Positions 1-8,035 of a stretch of DNA of 64,000 nucleotides are shown one piece after another. The notes under the pieces are model-generated. The model did not search any database. It was not told where the DNA came from and saw only the letters and a program-made list of their open reading frames with translations. Origin of the DNA: Sphingobacteriales bacterium (GTDB taxonomy: Bacteria > Bacteroidota > Bacteroidia > Chitinophagales > UBA2359). Location: assembly GCA_016718845.1 (NCBI GenBank), contig JADKCK010000109.1, positions 1 to 64,000 on the forward strand, in the 5' to 3' direction. A program made the translations under genes and the position numbers. Numbering within the stretch: the stretch's first letter is position 1; each line of letters begins with the position of its first letter.

Positions 1-208
1 TTTTCAGCAGAAATTTCGAGGGTATTGGTAGGGAGAAACGAATGCAGGGTTAGAATGCGGTGCAAATATAGCACTGATTTATTAATAGTGGTATAGTTAT
101 GGTTAAAAAAAGTTAAAATTGTGTAATTTTTTTTTAAAAGAATTTTTTGTTATTCAGCTACGAATATTACACTTAATTTATTTTATGGTGTAATACTATT
201 ATCATCAA

Positions 209-257
209 ATACTTATTTAAGCGATTGCTTATTTGAGTATTTACTTATTTAAGTATC
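209..257. repeat. AT-rich palindromic repeat cluster 1
   Basis: Contains interleaved copies of the words ACTTATTT, TTTGAGTATTTACTTA and ATTTAAGTAT. The same vocabulary recurs at 403-452, 2795-2846, 3963-4016, 5612-5649, 7136-7195 and 20455-20512. It lies in the noncoding leader of the replication region, so partition, iteron-like or recombination sites are all possible roles; the function is inferred. Confidence 0.6.
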
Positions 258-402
258 TAATGATTCTTTAAGCAAGTTATTGAAAGATATTTTATTGTAT
301 TTTATTAAATGCCACATTTTTGTGTTAGGGTTGGGTAGCTACAAGCTACGTTTAAATTGGCTAAGTTGTTTGCTATACCGTTTTGTAATTTACAAACTAG
401 GA

Positions 403-452
403 CACTCAAATAAGTAAATACTTATTTGAGTGATTGAGTATTTACTTAATTG
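403..452. repeat. AT-rich palindromic repeat cluster 2 with a perfect palindrome
   Basis: Positions 403-432 form a perfect inverted repeat: arms CACTCAAATAAGT and ACTTATTTGAGTG (13 bp) separated by AAAT. A related half (GAGTATTTACTTAATTG) follows directly. It belongs to the dispersed family seen around the rep, par and recombinase genes. Confidence 0.7.
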
Positions 453-612
453 TCGTTCTGGTAAAAAAAACTTAGTCTTTTGGCATTTATCCATGTATCC
501 AAACGATATTAGGGTATTGCACAAGATTAAAGTGGCTTTAAACCACGTTTTTTTGCCCAAGATGCGTTTTTTTTATCTTGGATGATAAAACTATCGTCCA
601 AGCCTTTTTAAT

Positions 613-635
613 CCCTAAAATCAAAGATTTTAGGG
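613..635. repeat. Short perfect hairpin in the origin leader
   Basis: CCCTAAAATC and GATTTTAGGG flank an AAA loop. No gene is supported from 1 to 1277, so this may be a terminator or a structured origin element; the sequence alone does not decide. A second hairpin-like stretch (GTGG...CCAC followed by seven T) lies near 531-557. Confidence 0.4.
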
Positions 636-854
636 GTAATAGTTCTTCTGCTACCCCCAAATACGCCAATCAGTGTCTAAAAGCAGTCGTTGCACCCAAA
701 CTTAGCAGCAAATTTACGCATTATTTTTGATTTTTGGTAGCTACTGGCAAGCATTAAAATGCAAAACAACATATACGAAATCACTTTTTTAATAATCACT
801 TGGGTGTAGTATTTTTTTTTTCTGCTAATTTTTTCAAAAAAACAACAAAACCTG

Positions 855-892
855 TCACGCGGGCGCGCAGGCGTGTACACGTGTGCCCGCAT
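855..892. repeat. GC-rich palindromic island in the origin region
   Basis: A GC-rich stretch in otherwise very AT-rich DNA. GCGGGC (859-864) pairs with GCCCGC (885-890) around a 10-bp palindrome, CGTGTACACG (872-881). On the minus strand it is followed by a T-rich tract, so it could be a terminator; a structured origin or transfer-origin site is also possible. Confidence 0.45.
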
Positions 893-984
893 TGTTTGTT
901 GTTTTTTGTTTAAAAAGAATGACTATGAAAGACCAAAATATAATTATTGAAAAGGGAGATTCATAGGGAATCAGTGAATTTAAA

Positions 985-1100
985 GGAGCAAAAACGAGTA
1001 AATTGGTGTGATAAAACGAGTAAATTGGTGTGATAAAACGAGTAAATTGGTGTAAATAAGCAAAAATAAACTAATGTTTGTTTTTTTAAATGTGGATAAC
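985..1100 (+). other. Putative replication origin: iterons plus DnaA box
   Basis: Three direct repeats beginning at 991, 1013 and 1035 have a 22-bp period and share the core AAAACGAGTAAATTGGTGT. A perfect DnaA box, TGTGGATAA (reverse complement TTATCCACA), follows at 1091-1099. The rep gene starts 178 bp downstream. Iterons, DnaA box and a Rep_3 initiator are the classical layout of an iteron-controlled theta-replicating plasmid. Iteron binding by the adjacent Rep protein is inferred. Confidence 0.85.
991..1054 (+). repeat. Three 22-bp iterons
   Basis: Tandem repeats with starts at 991, 1013 and 1035. The first 19 bases are identical in all three; copies one and two end in GAT and the last diverges after GGTGT. 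They are expected binding sites for the replication initiator encoded at 1278. Confidence 0.85.
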
Positions 1101-1237
1101 TTCACACAATCAGCTTGTTTTGATTAGGATTTTGTAGCTTATAAATAAAATAAGTAAATAATAGCCAAATTGATTTGCGTAAGCGATTAAAAATAAAATT
1201 TATTGTTGAGTTAGTGAAATTTATCGGTAAAAGTTTG

Positions 1238-1245
1238 TATCTTTG
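1238..1245 (+). promoter_or_regulatory. Bacteroidota-type -7 element of the rep gene
   Basis: TATCTTTG matches the TAnnTTTG -7 consensus of the Bacteroidota primary sigma factor and lies 33 bp before the rep start codon. No convincing TTTG -33 element is visible at the usual spacing. Confidence 0.5.
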
Positions 1246-1277
1246 CCACATCATTCAAGCAATAGTAACCAATTTGT

Positions 1278-2651
1278 ATGGAAAAAGAATCGAACCCCAA
1301 CCTGATAGTAAAAGCCAATAACCTAGTTAATTCGCGCTACGAATTAAGTTTAACCGAATGCAGGATTATAGAAATGGCTATTGCCCAGATAGAGCAAGAC
1401 GATACAGAACTGCGCGAGTACGAAATTAACCTTCGAGAATTGATGCAATACACCCAAACCTATAGCGAAAACTTTTTTAAGTTAATCAAAGAAGCTGGGC
1501 GCAGGTTAGTAGGTAGAACCTTAGATATACCCAAACCCGAGCACGGAAAAGATGGTTTTGTTATCATTCCGTTGGTCAATAGGGTAGAGTATGTGGGCAA
1601 TGCAGGCATTTTGAAAATAAGTTTTGACAGAGATTTGAAACCCTTTTTGTTGCAATTGAAAGAAAATTTTACGCAATACGAGCGCATGTACATTTTGCAA
1701 TTAGGCAGTATTTACGCCACTCGCTTGTATCAGTACCTAAAACAAATGCCCTTTTTGCCCACCAAAGAATACGAGATAGAAGAGCTAAAGAAACGTTTGT
1801 GTTTAGAGGAGAAGTACAAAAACTACAACGATTTTAAGAAATTTGTGGTGTTGGTTGCCCAGCGCGAAATTAACACTAAAACCGACATTACCTTTGAATT
1901 TGAAGAAATAAAACAACAAAAAAGAGTGGCATCCTTGCGTTTTCATATTGAAATGCAACAAAACACCAAAGCGTTACAAATACCCCCCTTACCCAGTCAT
2001 TTGCCTTCGCGTGCCGAAACTTTTGAGTTTAGGCGCGAAGAAGAACAACCCTTGCATGTAGATGTGGTAACCCTGTTTTTTGATTTAGGCATTGGTGCAA
2101 CCGAAACAGAAATACGCTCTTTTGTGACCAAATTTGGCGAAACTAGCGTTTTAGATGCCTTGTGTTATACCAAAGAACAACACCAAAATGGCGTAGTTAA
2201 AACCCCTTTTTCGTACCTATACAAAGCCATCGAAGGGCAATATGGCAAAGGCATGTACCAAAAACAACAAACCGAAAAACTAAAAAAAGCAACAGCCGAT
2301 GCCCAAAATAAACAAGCAAAAGAAGACCATGTGCAATTAGAACAATTGTTTAAAAGCACCGATTTTGCAAACCACAAACGGGCATATTTTCAGCACCATT
2401 TTACGCGGCTAACTTCCGAACAATTGATACAAGAAAGAGCAGATTTTGCCAAGTTTATTAAAACATTTCCGCGTTTTAAAACCGAGTATTACACCGAACA
2501 AGACCAATTGATACCCGAAAAATTTATTTATTGGGTAGGTGCTAAGTCGTTCAGAGACGAACAATTGTTTATCGAATGGGTGGCTCAGACCCAAAAATGG
2601 CAGGTTGTGAAAAAAAACGAAAAATGGGTAAAGTTGGAAGTGCTACATTAA
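1278..2651 (+). CDS. Plasmid replication initiator, Rep_3 (RepB) superfamily
   Basis: The 457-aa protein probably binds the iterons just upstream and opens the origin. Residues about 8-230 show the Rep_3 pattern of paired winged-helix domains, starting with the typical NxLVxxRYELSLxExRIIxMAIxQI segment and including a YxRMYILQLGSIYATRLYQYLKQ helix region. It is longer than many Rep_3 proteins (about 300-350 aa); the extra C-terminal 200 residues are charged and have no recognised domain. It is followed by parA-like and ribbon-helix-helix genes, giving a rep-par backbone. The ATG start is preceded by a TAnnTTTG promoter element. Family assignment is firm; binding to these iterons is inferred from position. 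Confidence 0.9.
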   Translation: MEKESNPNLIVKANNLVNSRYELSLTECRIIEMAIAQIEQDDTELREYEINLRELMQYTQTYSENFFKLIKEAGRRLVGRTLDIPKPEHGKDGFVIIPLVNRVEYVGNAGILKISFDRDLKPFLLQLKENFTQYERMYILQLGSIYATRLYQYLKQMPFLPTKEYEIEELKKRLCLEEKYKNYNDFKKFVVLVAQREINTKTDITFEFEEIKQQKRVASLRFHIEMQQNTKALQIPPLPSHLPSRAETFEFRREEEQPLHVDVVTLFFDLGIGATETEIRSFVTKFGETSVLDALCYTKEQHQNGVVKTPFSYLYKAIEGQYGKGMYQKQQTEKLKKATADAQNKQAKEDHVQLEQLFKSTDFANHKRAYFQHHFTRLTSEQLIQERADFAKFIKTFPRFKTEYYTEQDQLIPEKFIYWVGAKSFRDEQLFIEWVAQTQKWQVVKKNEKWVKLEVLH

Positions 2652-2794
2652 GCAATAAATAGAGGGATTAAAATGGGGCAATAAAAACAAGCCATGTTTT
2701 TTTGCCTGATTAAAAGAAAATAACGGCAGCTAATTTAAGTACTATAATTGGTTTTAGCTGCTTTTTTTGATGAATTTAGCCCTCTTTTTGATAC

Positions 2795-2846
2795 GCATTT
2801 ACGTAAATAAACAAATGCTCAATTGCTTATTTACGTAAATAAGCAT
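2795..2846. repeat. AT-rich palindromic repeat cluster 3 (rep-parA intergenic)
   Basis: Two copies of TTTACGTAAATAA flank GCTCAATTGCTT. TTTACGTAAA is itself palindromic. It sits directly upstream of parA and is therefore the best candidate in this family for a partition site or par operator. Confidence 0.55.
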
Positions 2847-2888
2847 CATTTATCCCTATTACATTATCCAAAATAACCAAAAATAAGC

Positions 2889-3527
2889 ATGATAATATCT
2901 GTTACCAGTTTAAAAGGCGGCGTAGGCAAGTCGACTATTTCGCAAAACTTAGCCGTTTGTTTGGCTCATATTGGCTATAAAGTAGCCATCGTTGACACCG
3001 ACACCAATGCCAGTTCGGTGCATTGGTCGGGTATTAGGGCAGAGGATTTACCCCCCGTAGCCGTTTTTGGCATAGCCGATAGCGATGCACTTAGCAAAAA
3101 TGTAAAACGCCTACTAACCGATTACGACATAGTAATTATTGATGGCACCCCCTCTTTATCGCGTTTGGTAAGTACCATTATTGTGTTGGGCGATATTGTT
3201 ATCATACCCATTAAGCCAAGTGGTTTAGATATTTGGGCAACCGAAAAATTTATCGAAAAATACGAACAAGCCCAAGCCTTAAAAGGTAATGTGAAAGCCT
3301 ATTTTTTGATGAATCAGTACGACGACAACCTAACATTTAACCGCGATAGCCGCGAAGTATTGCAAGACTTGGACATACCAAGCTTAAAAACCACCATCAA
3401 ATCGCGCATTGCCTACGTAGAAGCCGTAGTACAAGGCTTAGGCGTTTACGAATACAAAGACCCCAAAGCCAAAGCCGAAATAGTAGCCCTTACTAATGAA
3501 GTGTTAGAGCTATTGAAAAACAACTAA
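2889..3527 (+). CDS. parA: ParA-family partition ATPase (small, ParF-like)
   Basis: The 212-aa P-loop ATPase is of the MinD/ParA class. The deviant Walker A motif KGGVGKST is at residues 9-16, and DTDTNASS at about 37-44 corresponds to Walker A-prime/switch I. The protein lacks the N-terminal helix-turn-helix domain of large ParA proteins, as expected for type Ib (ParF-like) systems. Such ATPases form nucleoid-bound gradients that separate plasmid copies, together with a centromere-binding partner. The next gene, 30 bp downstream, encodes a small ribbon-helix-helix protein that fits the ParG role. An AT-rich palindromic cluster precedes the gene. Confidence 0.92.
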   Translation: MIISVTSLKGGVGKSTISQNLAVCLAHIGYKVAIVDTDTNASSVHWSGIRAEDLPPVAVFGIADSDALSKNVKRLLTDYDIVIIDGTPSLSRLVSTIIVLGDIVIIPIKPSGLDIWATEKFIEKYEQAQALKGNVKAYFLMNQYDDNLTFNRDSREVLQDLDIPSLKTTIKSRIAYVEAVVQGLGVYEYKDPKAKAEIVALTNEVLELLKNN

Positions 3528-3557
3528 CTAAATCAATCACAACTAATTTTATTTTTT

Positions 3558-3968
3558 ATGGCAAAGCAAAAAGTTAATTTGCGCGATACCTTACAGCGCA
3601 ACAAACAGCCACAGGTAGAGCTAGCACCCAAAGTAACCCTGAAAAAAACCGACAAGGATTTAGAAAAAATTAGCGAAACGGTGGATTTTATTCACAACGA
3701 AACCCACGAAACGCCACAAGTAGAAGACCCGCAACTGCCTTTTGTTATGTTAGTGACCGAAATGAAACCCAATCCGTTTGAAGGTTTTGACCCCGATGCA
3801 CCCTCAAAAGAGCAAGCCCCTCTCCTACCCTCTCCTACTCGCTTGGTGCGCATATCACTCGATACGCCCAAAGATGTACATCTGCAACTTAAAATAAAAG
3901 CTGCCCAACGTGGTCAAACTATCCGCGAATATTTGTTGGATTTGATAGCTATTGATTTGAGCAAATGA
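3558..3968 (+). CDS. Ribbon-helix-helix DNA-binding protein, probable ParG-like partition partner
   Basis: The 136-aa protein has a long polar, probably disordered N-terminal part (residues 1-95) and a C-terminal ribbon-helix-helix. There the strand VRISLDTP is followed by two helices, VHLQLKIKAAQRG and IREYLLDLIAIDL. This matches the flexible-tail-plus-RHH plan of ParG/Arc-type centromere-binding proteins. It is 30 bp behind parA and probably in one operon with it. The product would bind the par centromere and stimulate ParA. The coding sequence contains the word CTCTCCTACCC (3820-3830), which recurs elsewhere. The RHH call is by pattern; the partition role comes from context. Confidence 0.75.
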   Translation: MAKQKVNLRDTLQRNKQPQVELAPKVTLKKTDKDLEKISETVDFIHNETHETPQVEDPQLPFVMLVTEMKPNPFEGFDPDAPSKEQAPLLPSPTRLVRISLDTPKDVHLQLKIKAAQRGQTIREYLLDLIAIDLSK

Positions 3969-4016
3969 GTATTTAAGTAAATGTTCAATTGATTAAATAC
4001 TCAAATAAGTACTTAA
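3963..4016. repeat. AT-rich palindromic repeat cluster 4
   Basis: Holds GAGTATTTAAGTAAATG and AAATACTCAAATAAGTACTTAAAAATAC. The second half is repeated exactly near 5620-5655 as part of the downstream tandem duplication. It lies directly behind the partition genes. Confidence 0.6.
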
Positions 4017-4025
4017 AAATACTAA

Positions 4026-4060
4026 ACTACCCGCTATAAGTTGTACTTATAGCGGGTAGT
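4026..4060 (-). terminator. Terminator of the first duplicated secreted-protein gene
   Basis: Perfect inverted repeat ACTACCCGCTATAAG / CTTATAGCGGGTAGT with a 5-nt loop. On the minus strand it is followed by TTAGTATTTTT. An identical copy is at 5658-5692. Confidence 0.75.
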
Positions 4061-4118
4061 GTAGTGTTAAGGCATTGAAGTTACGGAGCCGTATATTTGA
4101 ACGATACGATATTGAATT

Positions 4119-5030
4119 TTATTTTTCGGTCATGATAGCGTTGTTTTCGTTTGCGATAATGGTTTGTTGTTCGTCAAAGCTGTTAATAATACCAATTGGA
4201 TTAGCATTATAACCGCCATTGCTTAGTTTGTAATTTTGGCTAACAAACGAAGTACTTGTGTAATCAATAGGCACAATGGCTGCGGTCATGCCTGCATCGT
4301 TGTAACCTGTTAGCTGGGTAGGTGTAACGGCTTTTGCTGATAAGGTACTGTAGTTACCCACACCAATAGCCCCTGTTTTGCTGAACACCAACACATTAAA
4401 TTTTGCGTTTGCGGGCATAGCTACTAAATCTTCGTTGTAAATTTTCCATTTACCATTATTATACCAAACACCTACTTGGTGGCTATTGGCAGCACCTAAA
4501 ACAGCATAAACAATTACAATGGCATCTGGTTTGTTGTTGGTAGCGGCGTGGTTAATGGTAGCAATATGTCCGCTGGTATTACTAGCTGCGGCAGTAAAAG
4601 AAAAAGCAGTTACTTGCGGAGCCGTAGCGACTTGGGTAGGCATCGTACCATCGTCGAAAACAAGTACATCAAAATTAGCATTGTTAGGGATGTTGGCATT
4701 GTACATACCCCCGTTTTTAACACTTACAATTCTCCAGCGTTTGCTTGCTGCGTCGTATTCGGCGGCGGTGTAAAAGTTTATTTTGGTTCCGTTGCCCATA
4801 TTGTGTATCACATATACCAATGCGTTAGGTTTGTTGTTTAGGCTGGGTCTGTTGAGGGTAATAAAGGTTTGTCCTGTACCCGAGGCGGTAAAAACATCTT
4901 TGTAAACTTTGGTTCCTTGGGCAGCGACCAAATCGCTAGCAGCTTGTGGTTGAGCAGAAACAGCAGTAGTTGCGAAAACAGAGAAACAAATGGCGATAGC
5001 CAAAGCGAAGAAGAAGGTTAGATTTTTCAT
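4119..5030 (-). CDS. Secreted beta-rich protein, copy A (C-terminally truncated by a frameshift)
   Basis: The 303-aa protein has a signal peptide (first 26 residues, ending VSAQ) and two related units of about 85 residues with the pattern NNKPxAxVxV...GVWYNNGKWxIYNED...MPxxAxFNVLVF. This resembles the NxxPIGVWY/KWxIFNQD repeats of uncharacterised secreted proteins; I know no biochemical function. Copy B (5713-6663) is 316 aa and differs at four aligned residues. Copy A lacks the last 13 residues because a run of six T in B (5754-5759) is five T here (4122-4126), bringing in a stop after MTEK. The lost tail is still encoded down to 4081. The upstream region is a 112-bp repeat array. Confidence 0.8.
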   Translation of the reverse strand: MKNLTFFFALAIAICFSVFATTAVSAQPQAASDLVAAQGTKVYKDVFTASGTGQTFITLNRPSLNNKPNALVYVIHNMGNGTKINFYTAAEYDAASKRWRIVSVKNGGMYNANIPNNANFDVLVFDDGTMPTQVATAPQVTAFSFTAAASNTSGHIATINHAATNNKPDAIVIVYAVLGAANSHQVGVWYNNGKWKIYNEDLVAMPANAKFNVLVFSKTGAIGVGNYSTLSAKAVTPTQLTGYNDAGMTAAIVPIDYTSTSFVSQNYKLSNGGYNANPIGIINSFDEQQTIIANENNAIMTEK

Positions 5031-5100
5031 GATGCGAGTGTATTTTTTTTGTTTGAAAATTTTTGTTTGATGGCTTTAAGCAGATAGCCGATAGTCTTTT

Positions 5101-5582
5101 GTTGTTGGTAGATACCCTTGTTGTTGTTGGCGTTACCGGTTGCGGTAGTAATTTTTTGTTTTTTTTTGAGATGGGGTAGGAGAGTAGCTTCGTGCTTTTT
5201 CTTGTTTATTGTTGTTGGTAGATACCGTTGTTGTTGTTGGCGTTACCGGTTGCGGTAGTAATTTTTTGTTTTTTTTGAGTTGGGGTAGGAGAGTAGCTTA
5301 TCGTGCTTTTTCTTGTTTATTGTTGTTAGTAGATACCCTTGTTGTTGTTGGCGTTACCGGTTATGGTTGCAATTTTTTGTTTTTTTTGAGTTGGGGTAGG
5401 AGAGTAGCTTATCGTGCTTTTTCTTGTTTATTGTTGTTGGTAGATACCCTTGTTGTTGTTGGCGTTACCAGTTGCGGAGATAATTTTTTGTTTTTTTTTG
5501 AGTTGGAGTAGGAGAGTAGCTTATCGTGTTTTTTTCTTTTTCTTGTTGTTGGTAGATACCCTTGTTGTTGTTGGCGTTACCG
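5101..5582. repeat. Tandem array of five about 111-bp repeats upstream of copy A
   Basis: Units start at 5101, 5211, 5322, 5433 and 5545 (spacing 110-112 bp; the last is partial). Each contains GTTGTTGGTAGATACC, TTGTTGTTGTTGGCGTTACC, a T-rich run and GGGGTAGGAGAGTAGCTT. The period is not a multiple of three and the units change frame, so this is not protein repeat. The array lies upstream of the minus-strand copy A gene and would form its promoter or 5' leader. A four-unit array sits at the same place before copy B. Confidence 0.9.
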
Positions 5583-5611
5583 GTGTTTATTGCAATTATC
5601 GATGTTTATTT

Positions 5612-5649
5612 TTTAAGTAAATACTTAAATACTCAAATAAGTACTTAAA
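5612..5649. repeat. AT-rich palindromic repeat cluster 5
   Basis: AAGTAAATACTTAAATACTC followed by AAATAAGTACTTAAAAATAC. Same family as the clusters around rep and par; it forms the junction between the two duplicated modules. Confidence 0.6.
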
Positions 5650-5657
5650 AATACTAA

Positions 5658-5692
5658 ACTACCCGCTATAAGTTGTACTTATAGCGGGTAGT
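5658..5692 (-). terminator. Terminator of the second duplicated secreted-protein gene
   Basis: Exact copy of the hairpin at 4026-4060 (15-bp arms, 5-nt loop), offset by 1632 bp. It follows the stop codon of copy B on the minus strand. Confidence 0.75.
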
Positions 5693-5712
5693 GTAGTGTT
5701 AAGGCATTGAAG

Positions 5713-6663
5713 TTACGGAGCCGTATATTTGAACGATACGATATTGAATTTTATTTTTTCGGTCATGATAGCGTTGTTTTCGTTTGCGATAATGGTTTGT
5801 TGTTCGTCAAAGCTGTTAATAATACCAATTGGATTAGCATTATAACCGCCATTGCTTAGTTTGTAATTTTGGCTAACAAACGAAGTACTTGTGTAATCAA
5901 TAGGCACAATGGCTGCGGTCATGCCTGCATCGTTGTAACCTGTTAGCTGGGTAGGTGTAACGGCTTTTGCTGATAAGGTACTGTAGTTACCCACACCAAT
6001 AGCCCCTGTTTTGCTGAACACCAACACATTAAATTTTGCGTTTGCGGGCATAGCTACTAAATCTTCGTTGTAAATTTTCCATTTACCATTATTATACCAA
6101 ACACCTACTTGGTGGCTATTGGCAGCACCTAAAACAGCATAAACAACCACAATGGCATCTGGTTTGTTGTTGGTAGCGGCGTGGTTAATGGTAGCAATAT
6201 GTCCGCTGGTATTACTAGCTGCGGCAGTAAAAGAAAAAGCGGTTACTTGCGGAGCGGTGGCAGTTTGGGTAGGCATCGTACCATCGTCGAAAACAAGTAC
6301 ATCAAAATTGGCATTGTTAGGGATGTTGGCATTATACGAGCCTCCGTTTTTAACACTTACGATTCTCCAACGTTTGCTTGCTGCGTCGTACTCGGCGGCG
6401 GTGTAAAAGTTTATTTTGGTTCCGTTGCCCATATTGTGTATCACATACACCAATGCGTTGGGTTTGTTGTTTAGGCTGGGTCTGTTGAGGGTAATAAAGG
6501 TTTGTCCTGTACCCGAGGTGGTAAAAACATCTTTGTAAACTTTGGTTCCTTGGGCGGCGACCAAATCGCTGGCAGCTTGAGGTTGAGCAGAAACAGCAGT
6601 AGTTGCAAAAACAGAGAAACAAATGGCGATAGCCAAAGCGAAGAAGAAGGTTAGATTTTTCAT
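5713..6663 (-). CDS. Secreted beta-rich protein, copy B (full length)
   Basis: The intact 316-aa paralogue of the 4119-5030 gene. It has a Sec signal peptide ending in VSAQ, then two related beta-rich units (about residues 30-140 and 140-225) carrying KW.I....A.MP..A.FNVLVF, and a third, more divergent C-terminal unit ending IKFNIVSFKYTAP. There is no T9SS sorting domain, no membrane anchor and no recognisable catalytic motif. The gene with its terminator and its upstream repeat array is a tandem copy of the neighbouring module. The near identity of the two copies indicates a recent duplication or gene conversion. Function is unknown; an abundant extracellular structural or binding protein is a guess. 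Confidence 0.85.
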   Translation of the reverse strand: MKNLTFFFALAIAICFSVFATTAVSAQPQAASDLVAAQGTKVYKDVFTTSGTGQTFITLNRPSLNNKPNALVYVIHNMGNGTKINFYTAAEYDAASKRWRIVSVKNGGSYNANIPNNANFDVLVFDDGTMPTQTATAPQVTAFSFTAAASNTSGHIATINHAATNNKPDAIVVVYAVLGAANSHQVGVWYNNGKWKIYNEDLVAMPANAKFNVLVFSKTGAIGVGNYSTLSAKAVTPTQLTGYNDAGMTAAIVPIDYTSTSFVSQNYKLSNGGYNANPIGIINSFDEQQTIIANENNAIMTEKIKFNIVSFKYTAP

Positions 6664-6733
6664 GATGCGAGTGTATTTTTTTTGTTTGAAAATTTTTGTT
6701 TGATGGCTTTAAGCAGATAGCCGATAGCCTTTT

Positions 6734-7110
6734 GTTGTTGGTAGATACCCTTGTTGTTGTTGGCGTTACCAGTTGCAGTAGTAATTTTTTCTTTTTTTTT
6801 GAGTTGGGGTAGGAGAGTAGCTTATCGTGCTTTTTCTTGTTTATTGTTGTTGGTAGATACCCTTGTTGTTGTTGGCGTTACCGGTGTTGGTGGTAATTTT
6901 TTCTTTTTTTTTGAGTTGGAGCAGGAGAGTAGCTTATCGTGCTTTTTCTTGTTTATTGTTGTTGGTAGATACCCTTGTTGTTGTTGGCGTTACCAGTTGC
7001 GGAGATAATTTTTTGTTTTTTTTTGAGTTGGAGTAGGAGAGTAGCTTATCGTGCTTTTTCTTGTTTATTGTTGTTGGTAGATACCCTTGTTGTTGTTGGC
7101 GTTACCGGTT
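6734..7110. repeat. Tandem array of four 112-bp repeats upstream of copy B
   Basis: Units start at 6734, 6846, 6958 and 7070, exactly 112 bp apart; the last is truncated after GGCGTTACCGG. The sequence is nearly identical to the 5101-5582 array, so array and gene were duplicated together and copy number then changed (five versus four). Confidence 0.9.
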
Positions 7111-7135
7111 GAGCTTGCAATTATCGATGTTTATT

Positions 7136-7195
7136 TTTTAAGTAAATACTCATTTGAGTAATTGATGTTTTAAGCAAATGCGTATTTAAGTAATT
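7136..7195. repeat. AT-rich palindromic repeat cluster 6
   Basis: AAGTAAATACTCATTTGAGTAATTG followed at once by TTTAAGCAAATGCGTATTTAAGTAATTAAG, with the inner palindrome ACTCATTTGAGT. It borders the duplicated module on its right side. Confidence 0.6.
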
Positions 7196-7207
7196 AAGTA
7201 CAATAAA

Positions 7208-7240
7208 AATAGGCTGCCTCAACAATAGAGGCAGCCTATT
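7208..7240. terminator. Bidirectional terminator
   Basis: AATAGGCTGCCTC and GAGGCAGCCTATT flank a 7-nt loop, with A-rich DNA before and a T run after. It ends the minus-strand 192-aa gene and insulates the duplicated module. Confidence 0.75.
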
Positions 7241-7379
7241 TTTATAGGAAGATACGGTTTTTAAGCCATTTATTTACACAAACCTAATAACACAATACGT
7301 CGTTATCAAAATAATGATTTTATGCTTCTCAAAATGCACAAAAGGAATTACATACTCAGCTCATTTAGCTCCTTACTCA

Positions 7380-7958
7380 TTAATATCTAAACACATAAAA
7401 GCTGCCAATTTCCCTAATATCTCCTTCTTCATCAATTAATTTGTAATAATACAAGCCATTTGGAAAACTAGTTTGCGACAGTTCAAGCACAAAACCGGTT
7501 GGGATAGTAGCTGCAAATTTTTCTTCTTCTTCGTTATCTATCACCAATAGCAGTAAATTTTTAGGCAAAGCAGGCGACCAATTAAAAATTTTGTTTTCTT
7601 TTACAAATTCTTCGTCGGCTGTTTTATTAGTTATATCGGTAGTCCCGGTGCTTTTAAAAGTGGCTTCTTCATCGTAATACTCAAGGCGTTCGCAAGCCCT
7701 TGATTGTTTAAAAAGCAGGCGTTGTTCGGGTAAATAAACATCAAAAAAAGGGTGTGGATGGGCTATCTCTTGCTCGTTAAGCCTAGCATATAAACCAATA
7801 ATGTGTCGAAGTACAATGGGGTTTTGCTGGGCATGCTCATAAATTTGAGCAGGTAAATCATCAACCCGCTTAAGTCGCATGGCATCTATATATAAAGCAA
7901 TACCCTGTGGCGATAACTGCTCGGCGGTTATAAAAAAGGAATTATTAGTTGGTGTCAT
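7380..7958 (-). CDS. Uncharacterised 192-aa protein next to a sigma-like gene
   Basis: I do not recognise the family. The N-terminal half (1-120) is mixed and probably helical, with no signal peptide or membrane segment. The C-terminal 75 residues look like beta strands (KNLLLLVIDN, GFVLELSQTSF, GLYYYKLIDEEGDIREIGSFYVFRY), resembling a small beta-sandwich. The gene lies directly behind a sigma-70-like gene on the same strand but has its own upstream copy of the AATGTCCCAAA-N15-CACTAA element (7975-8006), leaving a very short leader. Its position suggests a regulator or target of the sigma protein, for example an anti-sigma factor; this is inferred from context only. Confidence 0.75.
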   Translation of the reverse strand: MTPTNNSFFITAEQLSPQGIALYIDAMRLKRVDDLPAQIYEHAQQNPIVLRHIIGLYARLNEQEIAHPHPFFDVYLPEQRLLFKQSRACERLEYYDEEATFKSTGTTDITNKTADEEFVKENKIFNWSPALPKNLLLLVIDNEEEEKFAATIPTGFVLELSQTSFPNGLYYYKLIDEEGDIREIGSFYVFRY

Positions 7959-7974
7959 GGTTATTTTTCTTTTC

Positions 7975-8006
7975 TTAGTGCGCTTAAAAAATACTTTTGG
8001 GACATT
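7975..8006 (-). promoter_or_regulatory. Putative alternative-sigma promoter, site D
   Basis: Reading the minus strand: AATGTCCCAAA (8006-7996), 15 bp, then CACTAA (7980-7975). Spacing and both blocks agree with sites A, B and C at this locus. A transcript would start around 7970 with a leader of about 12 nt before the ATG at 7958. Confidence 0.6.
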
Positions 8007-8035
8007 GGGGCTTGCTTTTCATCACCCCAAAATGC

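Noticed and set aside
677..892. 71-aa reading frame on the minus strand in the origin leader
   Set aside because: It has no ribosome-binding context, odd composition and covers the GC-rich palindrome; it looks like chance.
5209..5511. 100-aa reading frame across the 112-bp repeats
   Set aside because: The unit length is not a multiple of three and the frame survives only by small length differences between units; the other array has no equivalent.
6350..6622. Reading frames on both strands inside the duplicated secreted-protein genes
   Set aside because: They overlap the long signal-peptide-bearing frames in other phases and copy the same shadow in both paralogues.
5101..7110. CRISPR array
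   Set aside because: Units are 112 bp and repeat in full without unique spacers, and no cas gene is present.
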